This document shows, one piece after another, positions 48,615 to 60,900 of a DNA stretch of 64,000 bases. The DNA comes from Stenotrophomonas sp. YIM B06876. Lineage in GTDB: Bacteria; Pseudomonadota; Gammaproteobacteria; Xanthomonadales; Xanthomonadaceae. Position 1 is the stretch's first letter; each line of letters begins with the position of its first letter. The notes beneath the pieces are model-generated. The model was not told where the DNA came from. It was given only the letters and a program-made list of their open reading frames with translations, and did no database searches. The stretch spans positions 1-64,000 of the forward strand of contig NZ_JAUJUJ010000013.1 of NCBI RefSeq assembly GCF_030711595.1, in the 5' to 3' direction. The translations under genes were made by a program, and so were the position numbers.

Positions 48615-48746
48615 TCAGCGGCTGCGGGTTTCTTCTTGCGGGTAGTCGCGCAAGATCGGCTTGCGCGCCCGCGCCGTGGTCTTCCGGTCGATCTGGCGCA
48701 GGCGGTCGCCAATGCGGTATCCGCGCATCGGCTGGAAATAGGTGCC
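48615..48746 (-). pseudogene. DUF58 fragment (decayed)
   Basis: A minus-strand frame reads GTYFQPMRGYRIGDRLRQID then RKTTARARKPILRDYPQEE before a stop at 48615. This matches the DUF58 core (EFxxLRxYRPGDxLRxIDWKATAR...REYxEE). Only about 45 codons remain and there is no start. DUF58 proteins normally travel with MoxR ATPases and VWA proteins, and both lie just upstream on the same strand. The remainder of the 48483-48888 stretch shows no gene. Confidence 0.7.
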
Positions 48747-48888
48747 TTCGCCATGGCGGCGGTTGAGGTGGGCACGACCAGTCGCGAGACCTGTTCGGCA
48801 TGCTCCATAGCAGCACCGTCAGTCGCGATGCTTTGTCGCTATCTTGCGGCCGCGACTGACCTCGCTGCTGCAGGGACAGTGGGCCGGA

Positions 48889-50067
48889 CTACTTCGCCAA
48901 CAACGCCATCGCCTCACCCAGGCCATCGGGGGTAAGCGGGAACATGCGCTCTTCCAGCAGCTGGCGGATCATGCGGTTGGACTGCGTGTAGTCCCAGTGT
49001 TGGCGCGGGGTGGGGTTGATCCAGGCCACGTGGGGGAAGTGGGCAAGGATGCGCTGGAACCACACGGCACCGGCCTCTTCGTTCCAGTATTCGCTGCTGC
49101 CCCCGGCGGCGCCGACCTCGTAGGGATGCATGGCCGCATCGCCGACGAAGATCACCCGGTAGTGGCTGCCGTAGCGATGCAGCAGGTCCCAGGTCGAGAG
49201 CCGGTCGGCCTCGTTGCGGCGGTCGTGCTTCCACAGGTAGTCGTAGGTGAAGTTGTGGAAGTAGTAATGCTCGAGGTGCTTGAACTCGGCACGGGCCGCG
49301 CCAAACAACGCCTCGGCGGCATGCACGTGATCATCCATCGAACCGCCGATATCCAGCAGCAACAGCACGCTCACCGCGTTGCGCCGTTCCGGTCGCATCG
49401 CCACATTGAGCAGGCCACCATCACGCGCGGTGGCGGCAATCGTGGCTTCCAGATCGAACTCGTCGGCCGCGCCGCTGCGGGCGAACTTGCGCAGCCGCCG
49501 CAACGCCAGTTTCAGGTTGCGTGGCGACAGTGCGGCATCGCCATCGAGTTCGCGGAACTGGCGTTGCTCCCACACCTTGGCCGCGCTGCGATTGCGGCTT
49601 TCACCGCCAACGCGCATACCGCCGGGGTGATGGCCGGAGTGTCCGAACGGGCTGGTGCCGCCGGTGCCGATCCAGCGGCTGCCGCCTTCATGGCGCCCGT
49701 GCTGCTCGTTGAGGCGCTGTGCAAACTGTTGCATCAGCTCCTCCAGGCTGCCCAACTGTTGCACCTTGGCTTTGTCTTCCTCGCTCAATTCGCGTTGCAG
49801 CGCAGCGCGCAGCCAGTCTTCGGGAATCACCTTGGCCAGCGCCTGTGGTGGAGCGGCGGCCACCTCGCCCAGGTAGCGGCCGAAGGCCCGGTCGAAGCGG
49901 TCGTAATGGCGCTCGTCCTTGACCAGCGTGGTGCGCGCCAGCGTGTACAGCGCCTGCGGTTCGGGCGCGGCGACGCCGGCCTGCAGCGCGCCCAGCAGAT
50001 CCAGCCACTCGCGCGGAGTGACCGGCACGCGTTCGGCGCGAAGCGCATGGAACAGATTCAGGAACAC
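48889..50067 (-). CDS. CoxE-like VWA-domain protein
   Basis: The 392-residue protein has a helical N-terminus (FLNLFHALRAERVPVT) and a Gly/His-rich middle. Its C-terminal von Willebrand A domain has the metal site DIGGSMDDH (DxGxSM, like CoxE) and later GDAAMHPYE. It works with a MoxR AAA+ ATPase in metal-centre or protein-complex assembly. The GTG at 50067 (VFLNLFHAL) has an AGGT seven bases upstream and fits the family start; longer in-frame starts overlap the DUF2164 gene. Confidence 0.85.
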   Translation of the reverse strand: MFLNLFHALRAERVPVTPREWLDLLGALQAGVAAPEPQALYTLARTTLVKDERHYDRFDRAFGRYLGEVAAAPPQALAKVIPEDWLRAALQRELSEEDKAKVQQLGSLEELMQQFAQRLNEQHGRHEGGSRWIGTGGTSPFGHSGHHPGGMRVGGESRNRSAAKVWEQRQFRELDGDAALSPRNLKLALRRLRKFARSGAADEFDLEATIAATARDGGLLNVAMRPERRNAVSVLLLLDIGGSMDDHVHAAEALFGAARAEFKHLEHYYFHNFTYDYLWKHDRRNEADRLSTWDLLHRYGSHYRVIFVGDAAMHPYEVGAAGGSSEYWNEEAGAVWFQRILAHFPHVAWINPTPRQHWDYTQSNRMIRQLLEERMFPLTPDGLGEAMALLAK

Positions 50068-50122
50068 GGCGCGACCTGCGATCAGGCCGCAACGGGCGGG
50101 CAGCTGCGGCGCGGCTGCGCGC

Positions 50123-50392
50123 TCATCGCAGCACTTCCGTCGGCTGCTCCAGCTGGTACAGCGCATCGTGCAGGTCGTCGAAGGTGCCCGCCAGCGCGGC
50201 CTGCGCATCGCGGATGCCGCGGTTGTAGTAGTGCACGCCGATATTCCCGGAGATGAAGTCGAGCAGGAATTCGGCATCGAACCGGCCGATTTCCTGCTGC
50301 AGCTCGCGGGAAAAATAGCGTTGCAGCGTGTCGACCAGCATCGCCTTCTCGTGCTTGTCGAAGCTGACCGGTTTGCTGCCCGGTTTGCCCAT
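50123..50392 (-). CDS. DUF2164 family protein
   Basis: The 89-residue protein has the DUF2164 pattern (LQRYFSRELQQEIGRFDAEFLLDFISGNIGVHYYNRGIRDAQ). Function is unknown. It starts one base after the MoxR stop and lies before the VWA gene, so all three are probably one operon. Confidence 0.85.
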   Translation of the reverse strand: MGKPGSKPVSFDKHEKAMLVDTLQRYFSRELQQEIGRFDAEFLLDFISGNIGVHYYNRGIRDAQAALAGTFDDLHDALYQLEQPTEVLR

Positions 50393-50393
50393 G

Positions 50394-51239
<846 letters not shown>

Positions 51240-51249
51240 CGGCACCGGT

Positions 51250-51789
51250 TCAGCCCTGCATGCCCAGGTACTGGTCCTTCAGCCGCACATAGTGATCGGC
51301 CGAGTAGCGCAGGCCCTCGATGTCCTGTTCGCTGAGCGTGCGCACCGGGCGTGCAGGATTGCCGACCCACAGCTCGCCGGTCTTGACCCGCTTGCCCGGG
51401 CCGAGCACCGCGCCAGCGCCGATGAAGGCGTTGTCCTCGATCACCGCGCCATCGAGGATGCACGCGCCCATGCCGATCAGGCAGTAATTCCCGATGGTGC
51501 AGGCGTGGATGATGCAGCCGTGGCCGACGGTGACGCCTTCGCCGATGAGCGTGGGGTAATCGCCCTTGTTGTACGGGCTGGCATGGCTGACATGGATGAT
51601 GGTGCCGTCCTGCACGTTGGTGCGCGCACCGATGCGGATGTAATTCACATCACCGCGGATCACCGTGCCCGGCCAGATCGAGGCATCGTCACCGATCACC
51701 ACATCACCGATCACTGTACAGGCCGGGTCCACATACACGCGTTCGCCCAGCACGGGCATCTTGTCCAGGAAGGGGCGCAAAGCAGTCAC
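51250..51789 (-). CDS. yrdA: Gamma-carbonic anhydrase-like hexapeptide-repeat protein
   Basis: The protein has 179 residues from GTG 51789. It has the left-handed beta-helix repeats (VIGDVVIGDDASIWPGTVIRGD, GARTNVQDGTIIH, GEGVTVGHGCIIHACTIGN) with the three zinc-ligand histidines (IHVSHASPYN, VGHGCIIHAC). It matches YrdA/PaaY-type proteins, some of which have carbonic anhydrase or thioesterase activity. A longer in-frame start exists but lacks similarity. It is the last gene before the CRISPR array. Confidence 0.88.
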   Translation of the reverse strand: MTALRPFLDKMPVLGERVYVDPACTVIGDVVIGDDASIWPGTVIRGDVNYIRIGARTNVQDGTIIHVSHASPYNKGDYPTLIGEGVTVGHGCIIHACTIGNYCLIGMGACILDGAVIEDNAFIGAGAVLGPGKRVKTGELWVGNPARPVRTLSEQDIEGLRYSADHYVRLKDQYLGMQG

Positions 51790-51907
51790 AGGTGATCCGG
51801 ATTTTTTTGAGGGGGAGGAGGGGCGGCGCACACCGCCAGGGCATGATGATAACGGACGCGTAATGCTCACTGCTCAGGCCGCAGAGATCGGGACCATACC
51901 GCCGCGA

Positions 51908-54900
51908 TTTCTGAGCTGCCTGTGCGGCAGCGAACAAGGAAGGAGAGCGGCCGGCGGGTCAGCAGCCTTTTCTGAGCTGCCTGTGCGGCAGCGAACGAAG
52001 AACTGGCTGGAGAGATTGCCGATGGGCAGTTTCTGAGCTGCCTGTGCGGCAGCGAACATGTCTGCCGCGACGCGAGCCGCACCACCGGTTTTCTGAGTTG
52101 CCTGTGCGGCAGCGAACGCCTCGCTTAATCCGATCCGTAAAAATGTTCTTTTCTGAGTTGCCTGTGCGGCAGCGAACGGCAACCTCAACCGCATCGTTAT
52201 CGGCGATGATTTCTGAGCTGCCTGTGCGGCAGCGAACTTCCACCACTCTTTGCGGGCGCCTTCGTTCATTTTCTGAGCTGCCTGTGCGGCAGCGAACTTC
52301 AGCGGCGCCAGATCACGGGCGAATTGCTTTTTCTGAGCTGCCTGTGCGGCAGCGAACACGATGAAGAAGCCAAAGCGTCAGGGTTCCGTTTTCTGAGCTG
52401 CCTGTGCGGCAGCGAACCTGATGAATCGCTGCAAGTCACAGTCGAGTTTTTTCTGAGCTGCCTGTGCGGCAGCGAACACCCCTCTGCCGACCATCGAACA
52501 GGCCGCGATTTTCTGAGCTGCCTGTGCGGCAGCGAACGCACCCTTGATGCCGTAAGCGCTGAGGATGATTTTCTGAGCTGCCTGTGCGGCAGCGAACAGT
52601 GTCGAGCGCAATCCCGCCACGGGTGATGTTTTCTGAGCTGCCTGTGCGGCAGCGAACTCCGCGTATCGCTGGCCGCCGCGCCGATCAGTTTTCTGAGCTG
52701 CCTGTGCGGCAGCGAACATTCGGGTTCTCGGGCTTGTTCCACTCGAAATTTTCTGAGCTGCCTGTGCGGCAGCGAACGATGAGGCTATGAGCGAGCTGGA
52801 CGAGCTGCGTTTCTGAGCTGCCTGTGCGGCAGCGAACGATCCAGACGCACATTGCATGGTCAACGTGGCTTTCTGAGCTGCCTGTGCGGCAGCGAACGGA
52901 TTTTCTGGCGCATGTCAGCGGTTCGGCTTTTTCTGAGCTGCCTGTGCGGCAGCGAACTTGTCGGCGTTGCGCAAGCAGCAGACATCATTTTTCTGAGCTG
53001 CCTGTGCGGCAGCGAACTCCTCCCCGCGGCGCTTCACGCGGCATGTCGCTTTCTGAGCTGCCTGTGCGGCAGCGAACCTGGGACTCAACATGGAGTGGAC
53101 TGGGGTAGTTTTCTGAGCTGCCTGTGCGGCAGCGAACAACAACGGCAGCGCCGATGACTTGGACGATGTTTTCTGAGCTGCCTGTGCGGCAGCGAACCTT
53201 GCGTATGAGCAATGCGAGGCACGGCTTGATTTCTGAGCTGCCTGTGCGGCAGCGAACGCTGGCGATGATCCGCGTGCGCTGCCCTGGCTTTTCTGAGCTG
53301 CCTGTGCGGCAGCGAACGAGAAGCACCCACCGGCTGGCGCACAGATCACTTTCTGAGCTGCCTGTGCGGCAGCGAACCTGGATACGAACCGCGATCGCGT
53401 GATCACCAATTTCTGAGCTGCCTGTGCGGCAGCGAACGCGTTGATGGTCACATCGCCGGCACCACCGCATTTCTGAGCTGCCTGTGCGGCAGCGAACGTG
53501 GCAGCCTGTGGCTGAGGCCAGCTGTGGATTTTCTGAGCTGCCTGTGCGGCAGCGAACCGGAACTGGCGGTCGAGGATGCCTATCTCATCTTTCTGAGCTG
53601 CCTGTGCGGCAGCGAACGCTGGTGGTCGCCCGGTACAGCGGCCCGGACATTTCTGAGCTGCCTGTGCGGCAGCGAACCATTCGTCATAGCCCGCCTTGTT
53701 GGTGATTTCTTTCTGAGCTGCCTGTGCGGCAGCGAACCGCTCAAGCGGTTCGATCTGCGCATCGGTGATTTTCTGAGCTGCCTGTGCGGCAGCGAACGAT
53801 GGGCTTCATGCGAAGGCTCCCAGCAGCGTTTTCTGAGCTGCCTGTGCGGCAGCGAACACCCAGGCGCGGTGCAGCTCACGCCGTTGGCATTTCTGAGCTG
53901 CCTGTGCGGCAGCGAACCCAAGCGGACGGCTTCGCCGCCGCTTAATTCATTTCTGAGCTGCCTGTGCGGCAGCGAACGACCGCCAAGGGCGTGCAGGGGT
54001 TCGGCCTGCTTTCTGAGCTGCCTGTGCGGCAGCGAACCAGGGATGTCAACAGGGTTGAACAATGCAGACTTTCTGAGCTGCCTGTGCGGCAGCGAACGTG
54101 AGACAGGATCCAAAGCCAGATCCATCGGATTTCTGAGCTGCCTGTGCGGCAGCGAACTCATCGCTCAACCGGCGCATGCCTGGGCATTTTTTCTGAGCTG
54201 CCTGTGCGGCAGCGAACAAACGCGCGGCGCGATATGCCGAGTCGATGCGTTTCTGAGCTGCCTGTGCGGCAGCGAACGCGATGCCGACCTGCGCGGTGCC
54301 GACCTGCGCTTTCTGAGCTGCCTGTGCGGCAGCGAACGCGCAGCAGGTGCAGTGCTTCTTCTCGGCCATTTTCTGAGCTGCCTGTGCGGCAGCGAACATC
54401 TATGTGGCCAGCGGTGGTAGCTTCGTGAATTTCTGAGCTGCCTGTGCGGCAGCGAACAAAATAATAAAGACCTAACGTCACTGGATATGTTTCTGAGCTG
54501 CCTGTGCGGCAGCGAACCGATCGAGGCCGAAGTGCTGGCGCAGGGCTTCTTTCTGAGCTGCCTGTGCGGCAGCGAACGCGGAGCGCTTGGCCGCCCTGGT
54601 CGCGCCATTTTTCTGAGCTGCCTGTGCGGCAGCGAACTCCGGCACGGGCAGCACCGCGGTAAGCCTGCTGTTTCTGAGCTGCCTGTGCGGCAGCGAACCC
54701 GGTAATGGTGCTTGGAGTGCCTAGCGTCACTTTCTGAGCTGCCTGTGCGGCAGCGAACGGCGTGCGTAGTCTGTGGCGTCCTTGAATTTCTTTCTGAGCT
54801 GCCTGTGCGGCAGCGAACCCCGAGGGCGCCGCGGCCACTGCGGCCGTGCTTTTCTGAGCTGCCTGTGCGGCAGCGAACGTACAGGCGCACCTCAGCGCGC

Positions 54901-57900
54901 ACCCACGGGGATTTCTGAGCTGCCTGTGCGGCAGCGAACTGGGCGTTTTACGCCTACTACGTGGGGCATCTTTTCTGAGCTGCCTGTGCGGCAGCGAACT
55001 ATGACAACGCGGTGCACGACGCCTGCAAGTATTTCTGAGCTGCCTGTGCGGCAGCGAACGTCGTGTACCGGTCCATCCCGCTGTCATCGGTTTTCTGAGC
55101 TGCCTGTGCGGCAGCGAACGCCAAGGTGCTGGCCGGTGGCTACGTGCCGGTTTTCTGAGCTGCCTGTGCGGCAGCGAACCGCGGCGGGCAACCGCCCTGC
55201 ACGAAGTCACCTTTCTGAGCTGCCTGTGCGGCAGCGAACCAATCCACGCCGTCGCATGTTTTGGCGCTGGCTTTCTGAGCTGCCTGTGCGGCAGCGAACG
55301 CGGCAAGCAGCGCCAGATGCCCCACGTAGTATTTCTGAGCTGCCTGTGCGGCAGCGAACCTGGCATTGATGACCGGCGATCACGTTGCCAATTTCTGAGC
55401 TGCCTGTGCGGCAGCGAACAGATGCGCGAATGCGAGCGCGTGCACCGGCTGTTTCTGAGCTGCCTGTGCGGCAGCGAACCAGCTGAGCGGTGAAGAGCTG
55501 CTGCGGTTCCAGTTTCTGAGCTGCCTGTGCGGCAGCGAACACCCTGCGGGCGACCACGCTGGATGGCGAGCTTTTCTGAGCTGCCTGTGCGGCAGCGAAC
55601 CATCGTCTCGCCCGCGGGGAAGTCATGCGACATTTCTGAGCTGCCTGTGCGGCAGCGAACATCACGCAGTGGGCGGCCGGCGGCTCCAACGGTTTCTGAG
55701 CTGCCTGTGCGGCAGCGAACCGGCGGCAAATAAGGTAACGCGTTACCCAAAGTTTCTGAGCTGCCTGTGCGGCAGCGAACGGACATGTGCATCAGAAAAA
55801 TCAACACGATCATTTCTGAGCTGCCTGTGCGGCAGCGAACGACCAGCTGCCCGGCTCTCGGGAACCGGGCCGTTTCTGAGCTGCCTGTGCGGCAGCGAAC
55901 CTCGCGGATCAGATCCAGCACGTCGAACTTGATTTCTGAGCTGCCTGTGCGGCAGCGAACGGTAGCTTGAACTTCAAGCGGCCTTTCATAGTTTTCTGAG
56001 CTGCCTGTGCGGCAGCGAACAGGGCGACTCAATGGAACCGGTGATCCGTGACTTTCTGAGCTGCCTGTGCGGCAGCGAACGCGGCCAGCAGCGCCAGATG
56101 CCCCACGTAATATTTCTGAGCTGCCTGTGCGGCAGCGAACAACACCAAGATTGTGGCCATTGCCGCCAGCAATTTCTGAGCTGCCTGTGCGGCAGCGAAC
56201 TATGCAGCGTGTACCGCCCGTCATAGCCATCATTTCTGAGCTGCCTGTGCGGCAGCGAACAGCGTGCCCACGTCCAGGTCGGCGGTGTACCATTTCTGAG
56301 CTGCCTGTGCGGCAGCGAACTCGTGCACCGCGTTGTCCTACGCACTGGACAGTTTCTGAGCTGCCTGTGCGGCAGCGACCTCGTGCACCGCGTTGTCATA
56401 CGCACTGGCCCGTTTCTGAGCTGCCTGTGCGGCAGCGACCTCGTGCACCGCGTTGTCATACGCACTGGACAGTTTCTGAGCTGCCTGTGCGGCAGCGAAC
56501 CTGGCGAAGCGCTCGCGGGTCTTTTCCGGCATTTTCTGAGCTGCCTGTGCGGCAGCGAACTATGCGGGCGCGCGCGTGCATGCGCGTAGGCATTTCTGAG
56601 CTGCCTGTGCGGCAGCGAACAGCGCAGGTCAACGCCTGCCTCGGGTGGCTCGTTTCTGAGCTGCCTGTGCGGCAGCGAACCTCGGTCATGGTGGTGGCCC
56701 TTACTTGGATTTTTTCTGAGCTGCCTGTGCGGCAGCGAACGCGGCGATGCCCACCGTGCGCACGCCTTGCGATTTCTGAGCTGCCTGTGCGGCAGCGAAC
56801 GCCGTCAGATCAACATGGGCGCCAGTGGCACCTTTCTGAGCTGCCTGTGCGGCAGCGAACCTGAAGGCGGCGCTTGCGACGGTTTGCGCGCATTTCTGAG
56901 CTGCCTGTGCGGCAGCGAACTGCGAAGCCACGCTTAACGAGCGCTGCAATGCTTTCTGAGCTGCCTGTGCGGCAGCGAACTTACCACGTTCAGTACCGCA
57001 TCGGCCGCAGTTTTTCTGAGCTGCCTGTGCGGCAGCGAACGTGCTGGCGTGGGTGACCTCTACAGCGCTAATTTTCTGAGCTGCCTGTGCGGCAGCGAAC
57101 TGGCGGCTACGTGCTGGACGGGACCATCAACTTTTCTGAGCTGCCTGTGCGGCAGCGAACGCGGTCTCGCTGCTCCTGCTCTTCCTGCTTGCTTTCTGAG
57201 CTGCCTGTGCGGCAGCGAACGCCCGGTAATCGGCGTGGTCGGCGTTGGCCTTTTTCTGAGCTGCCTGTGCGGCAGCGAACATGAAACGCCCATGCCGCCG
57301 AGACGGTCAGGTATTTCTGAGCTGCCTGTGCGGCAGCGAACTTCAGCAGTGAGGATGTGCGCGACAGCGTGGTTTTCTGAGCTGCCTGTGCGGCAGCGAA
57401 CGTGCTGCGACTGTTGCTCGCACGTCCCATTCATTTCTGAGCTGCCTGTGCGGCAGCGAACTTCAACGCCGAGGCTTTCCAGCTGTGGCAGGTTTTCTGA
57501 GCTGCCTGTGCGGCAGCGAACGATAACGGCTTCAAGTACACGGTGGTCGAGACTTTCTGAGCTGCCTGTGCGGCAGCGAACTCGATGGCCCGCGTGCGCG
57601 ATGCCAATCCGTTTTTCTGAGCTGCCTGTGCGGCAGCGAACTCGGCGCCGTGCTGGAAGCGGCCGGGCAACAGTTTCTGAGCTGCCTGTGCGGCAGCGAA
57701 CATGATTCAGTGGTGGGCGACGAGCTTGCAGATTTTCTGAGCTGCCTGTGCGGCAGCGAACCAAGTCATGGGCCGCCGGCAGCGACTCCATCACTTTCTG
57801 AGCTGCCTGTGCGGCAGCGAACTAGGCATCGCTCAGGTCGGCACCGCGCAGGTATTTCTGAGCTGCCTGTGCGGCAGCGAACTTGATCCAGTCGCCCTCC

Positions 57901-60900
57901 TGCTGCTGCAGCCATTTCTGAGCTGCCTGTGCGGCAGCGAACAGATGCGGCATGAAGCGCATCAACTGGCTCCATTTCTGAGCTGCCTGTGCGGCAGCGA
58001 ACCTCACCGGTGCGCGCGGCGTTGGTGCGGTACATTTCTGAGCTGCCTGTGCGGCAGCGAACGCGATGGTTGACGGGGATACGCCGATGGCACGTTTCTG
58101 AGCTGCCTGTGCGGCAGCGAACTGCGATGCAGGCGCGGATGCTGTCGGCGAACCTTTCTGAGCTGCCTGTGCGGCAGCGAACGGGCATCCATCTCTGGCG
58201 TCCACTTCATGCGCTTTCTGAGCTGCCTGTGCGGCAGCGAACTGCGTCCGGCCGCACTTTGACGGGATCGCTCATTTCTGAGCTGCCTGTGCGGCAGCGA
58301 ACCGCATGGACGGAAACGCGCTGGAGTACGTGAATTTCTGAGCTGCCTGTGCGGCAGCGAACGTTCCGGCATGGGCGCACTCGGCGAGCGCGATTTTCTG
58401 AGCTGCCTGTGCGGCAGCGAACAGCTGCTGCGAAAAGTGCTCGGTTCCGGCATGTTTCTGAGCTGCCTGTGCGGCAGCGAACATTCCCCGCCGGCACGCC
58501 GGCACTACCGACGATTTCTGAGCTGCCTGTGCGGCAGCGAACTCCCGCGTTCGGTGTACAACCGGAGCGGCGGCTTTCTGAGCTGCCTGTGCGGCAGCGA
58601 ACGGCAGTGGGAGCAGAGCCGACGGCCTCGGGGATTTCTGAGCTGCCTGTGCGGCAGCGAACCAGGTCGGCACCGCGCAGGTCGGCATCGCGCATTTCTG
58701 AGCTGCCTGTGCGGCAGCGAACAGTCGGCACTTGCAGGCGGTGCCTACCTGCGCTTTCTGAGCTGCCTGTGCGGCAGCGAACATGACGTGCGTTGGCGTG
58801 AAGTGGGGGCGGAATTTCTGAGCTGCCTGTGCGGCAGCGAACGCCATCATCATCGATCTGACAGGGATGGTGGCTTTCTGAGCTGCCTGTGCGGCAGCGA
58901 ACGACCGGGCGGACTGATGCAAGCATCGCGCAACTTTCTGAGCTGCCTGTGCGGCAGCGAACGATGACCACGGTGATCGCATACGACGTGCGCTTTTCTG
59001 AGCTGCCTGTGCGGCAGCGAACTTGCATTTCGCTGTCTGGTGCCGGCTGCAAGTTTTCTGAGCTGCCTGTGCGGCAGCGAACTTGTTGACGTTGGTCGTG
59101 CCGCCTTTTTTCTCTTTCTGAGCTGCCTGTGCGGCAGCGAACTACAGGCGCACCTCAGCGCGGACCCACGAGGATTTCTGAGCTGCCTGTGCGGCAGCGA
59201 ACGTTGTAGATGGCGTATTTTTCAGTGATTACCTTTTCTGAGCTGCCTGTGCGGCAGCGAACTTGTTGCTCTTCGGGTCGTCATGGTCCGCGTATTTCTG
59301 AGCTGCCTGTGCGGCAGCGAACTCCGCACGGAGTCGTTCGGTAACGATTTGATCTTTCTGAGCTGCCTGTGCGGCAGCGAACCTTTGATTCGTTAGCGTT
59401 GTTCCACGCCTGCATTTCTGAGCTGCCTGTGCGGCAGCGAACTCGACCTGGTGGCCGGCGACGACTTCTACTCGTTTCTGAGCTGCCTGTGCGGCAGCGA
59501 ACCAACCACGCACCCAGGGCGCTCGAAGCCGGGCTTTCTGAGCTGCCTGTGCGGCAGCGAACGTGCGGCGGTGATGGTCGCCCGCGATCAAGTCTTTCTG
59601 AGCTGCCTGTGCGGCAGCGAACTCTCACAATCAACTTTGAGGTAAAGGCCTAATTTTCTGAGCTGCCTGTGCGGCAGCGAACGGCGTCGCACAGCCGCGC
59701 ACGATGATGCCAGTTTTCTGAGCTGCCTGTGCGGCAGCGAACATGAGCGCGCTGTTCGCAGAGAAGGCAATCGATTTCTGAGCTGCCTGTGCGGCAGCGA
59801 ACGTGAACGTGCTTTTCGTCATCCTCTTCGCGGCTTTCTGAGCTGCCTGTGCGGCAGCGAACATCGCCACATGCGCCGGGTCTGCCGGGCAGACTTTCTG
59901 AGCTGCCTGTGCGGCAGCGAACGGCACGTCGAAACTTCCGAGCAGATCAGTGATTTTCTGAGCTGCCTGTGCGGCAGCGAACGTTCCTGATGGACGTGCG
60001 CGAGAAGCTGGCGATTTCTGAGCTGCCTGTGCGGCAGCGAACGGCGGTGCCCACTGCTTGCCAGTCGATCATCCTTTCTGAGCTGCCTGTGCGGCAGCGA
60101 ACGCGCAGCGACGTGTTCGAAGGGAATGGTTACTTTTCTGAGCTGCCTGTGCGGCAGCGAACTCAGCTCCTTGATTTCATGCCGCGCACAGATTTTTCTG
60201 AGCTGCCTGTGCGGCAGCGAACAACCTGATTACATCCTGCGCCAGTTGCAACGGATTTCTGAGCTGCCTGTGCGGCAGCGAACCCAGTAGCGCGTGGATT
60301 GCAGGACGGCTGGACTTTCTGAGCTGCCTGTGCGGCAGCGAACGTTGTTCGCGATTTCCGCATCCGCCGCGTGGCTTTCTGAGCTGCCTGTGCGGCAGCG
60401 AACGCAGACTTTCCGAAATGCCGTGGAGGGGAACTTTTCTGAGCTGCCTGTGCGGCAGCGAACGCCCTGTACGGCCCGGCAATGACCGAAGACGATTTCT
60501 GAGCTGCCTGTGCGGCAGCGAACGACTTCCTGCAGGCCTGTCGGGATGCCGGCGATTTCTGAGCTGCCTGTGCGGCAGCGAACGCCGCAAAGGACGCAAG
60601 CCGGCCGGTGTGGGCTTTCTGAGCTGCCTGTGCGGCAGCGAATGTGACGACGATGTCCGTGTCGCGCCAGCCAAGTTTCTGAGCTGCCTGTGCGGCAGCG
60701 AACGTGGATGTGATCGACGATCAGCAGATCCAGTGTTTCTGAGCTGCCTGTGCGGCAGCGAACATGGCCGCGGCCGAAGCCGGCCTGGCCAACGCTTTCT
60801 GAGCTGCCTGTGCGGCAGCGAACCCGAACCGGGCCACGTCCACGCCGATGATGCGTTTCTGAGCTGCCTGTGCGGCAGCGAACGCCTTCCCGCACAACCC

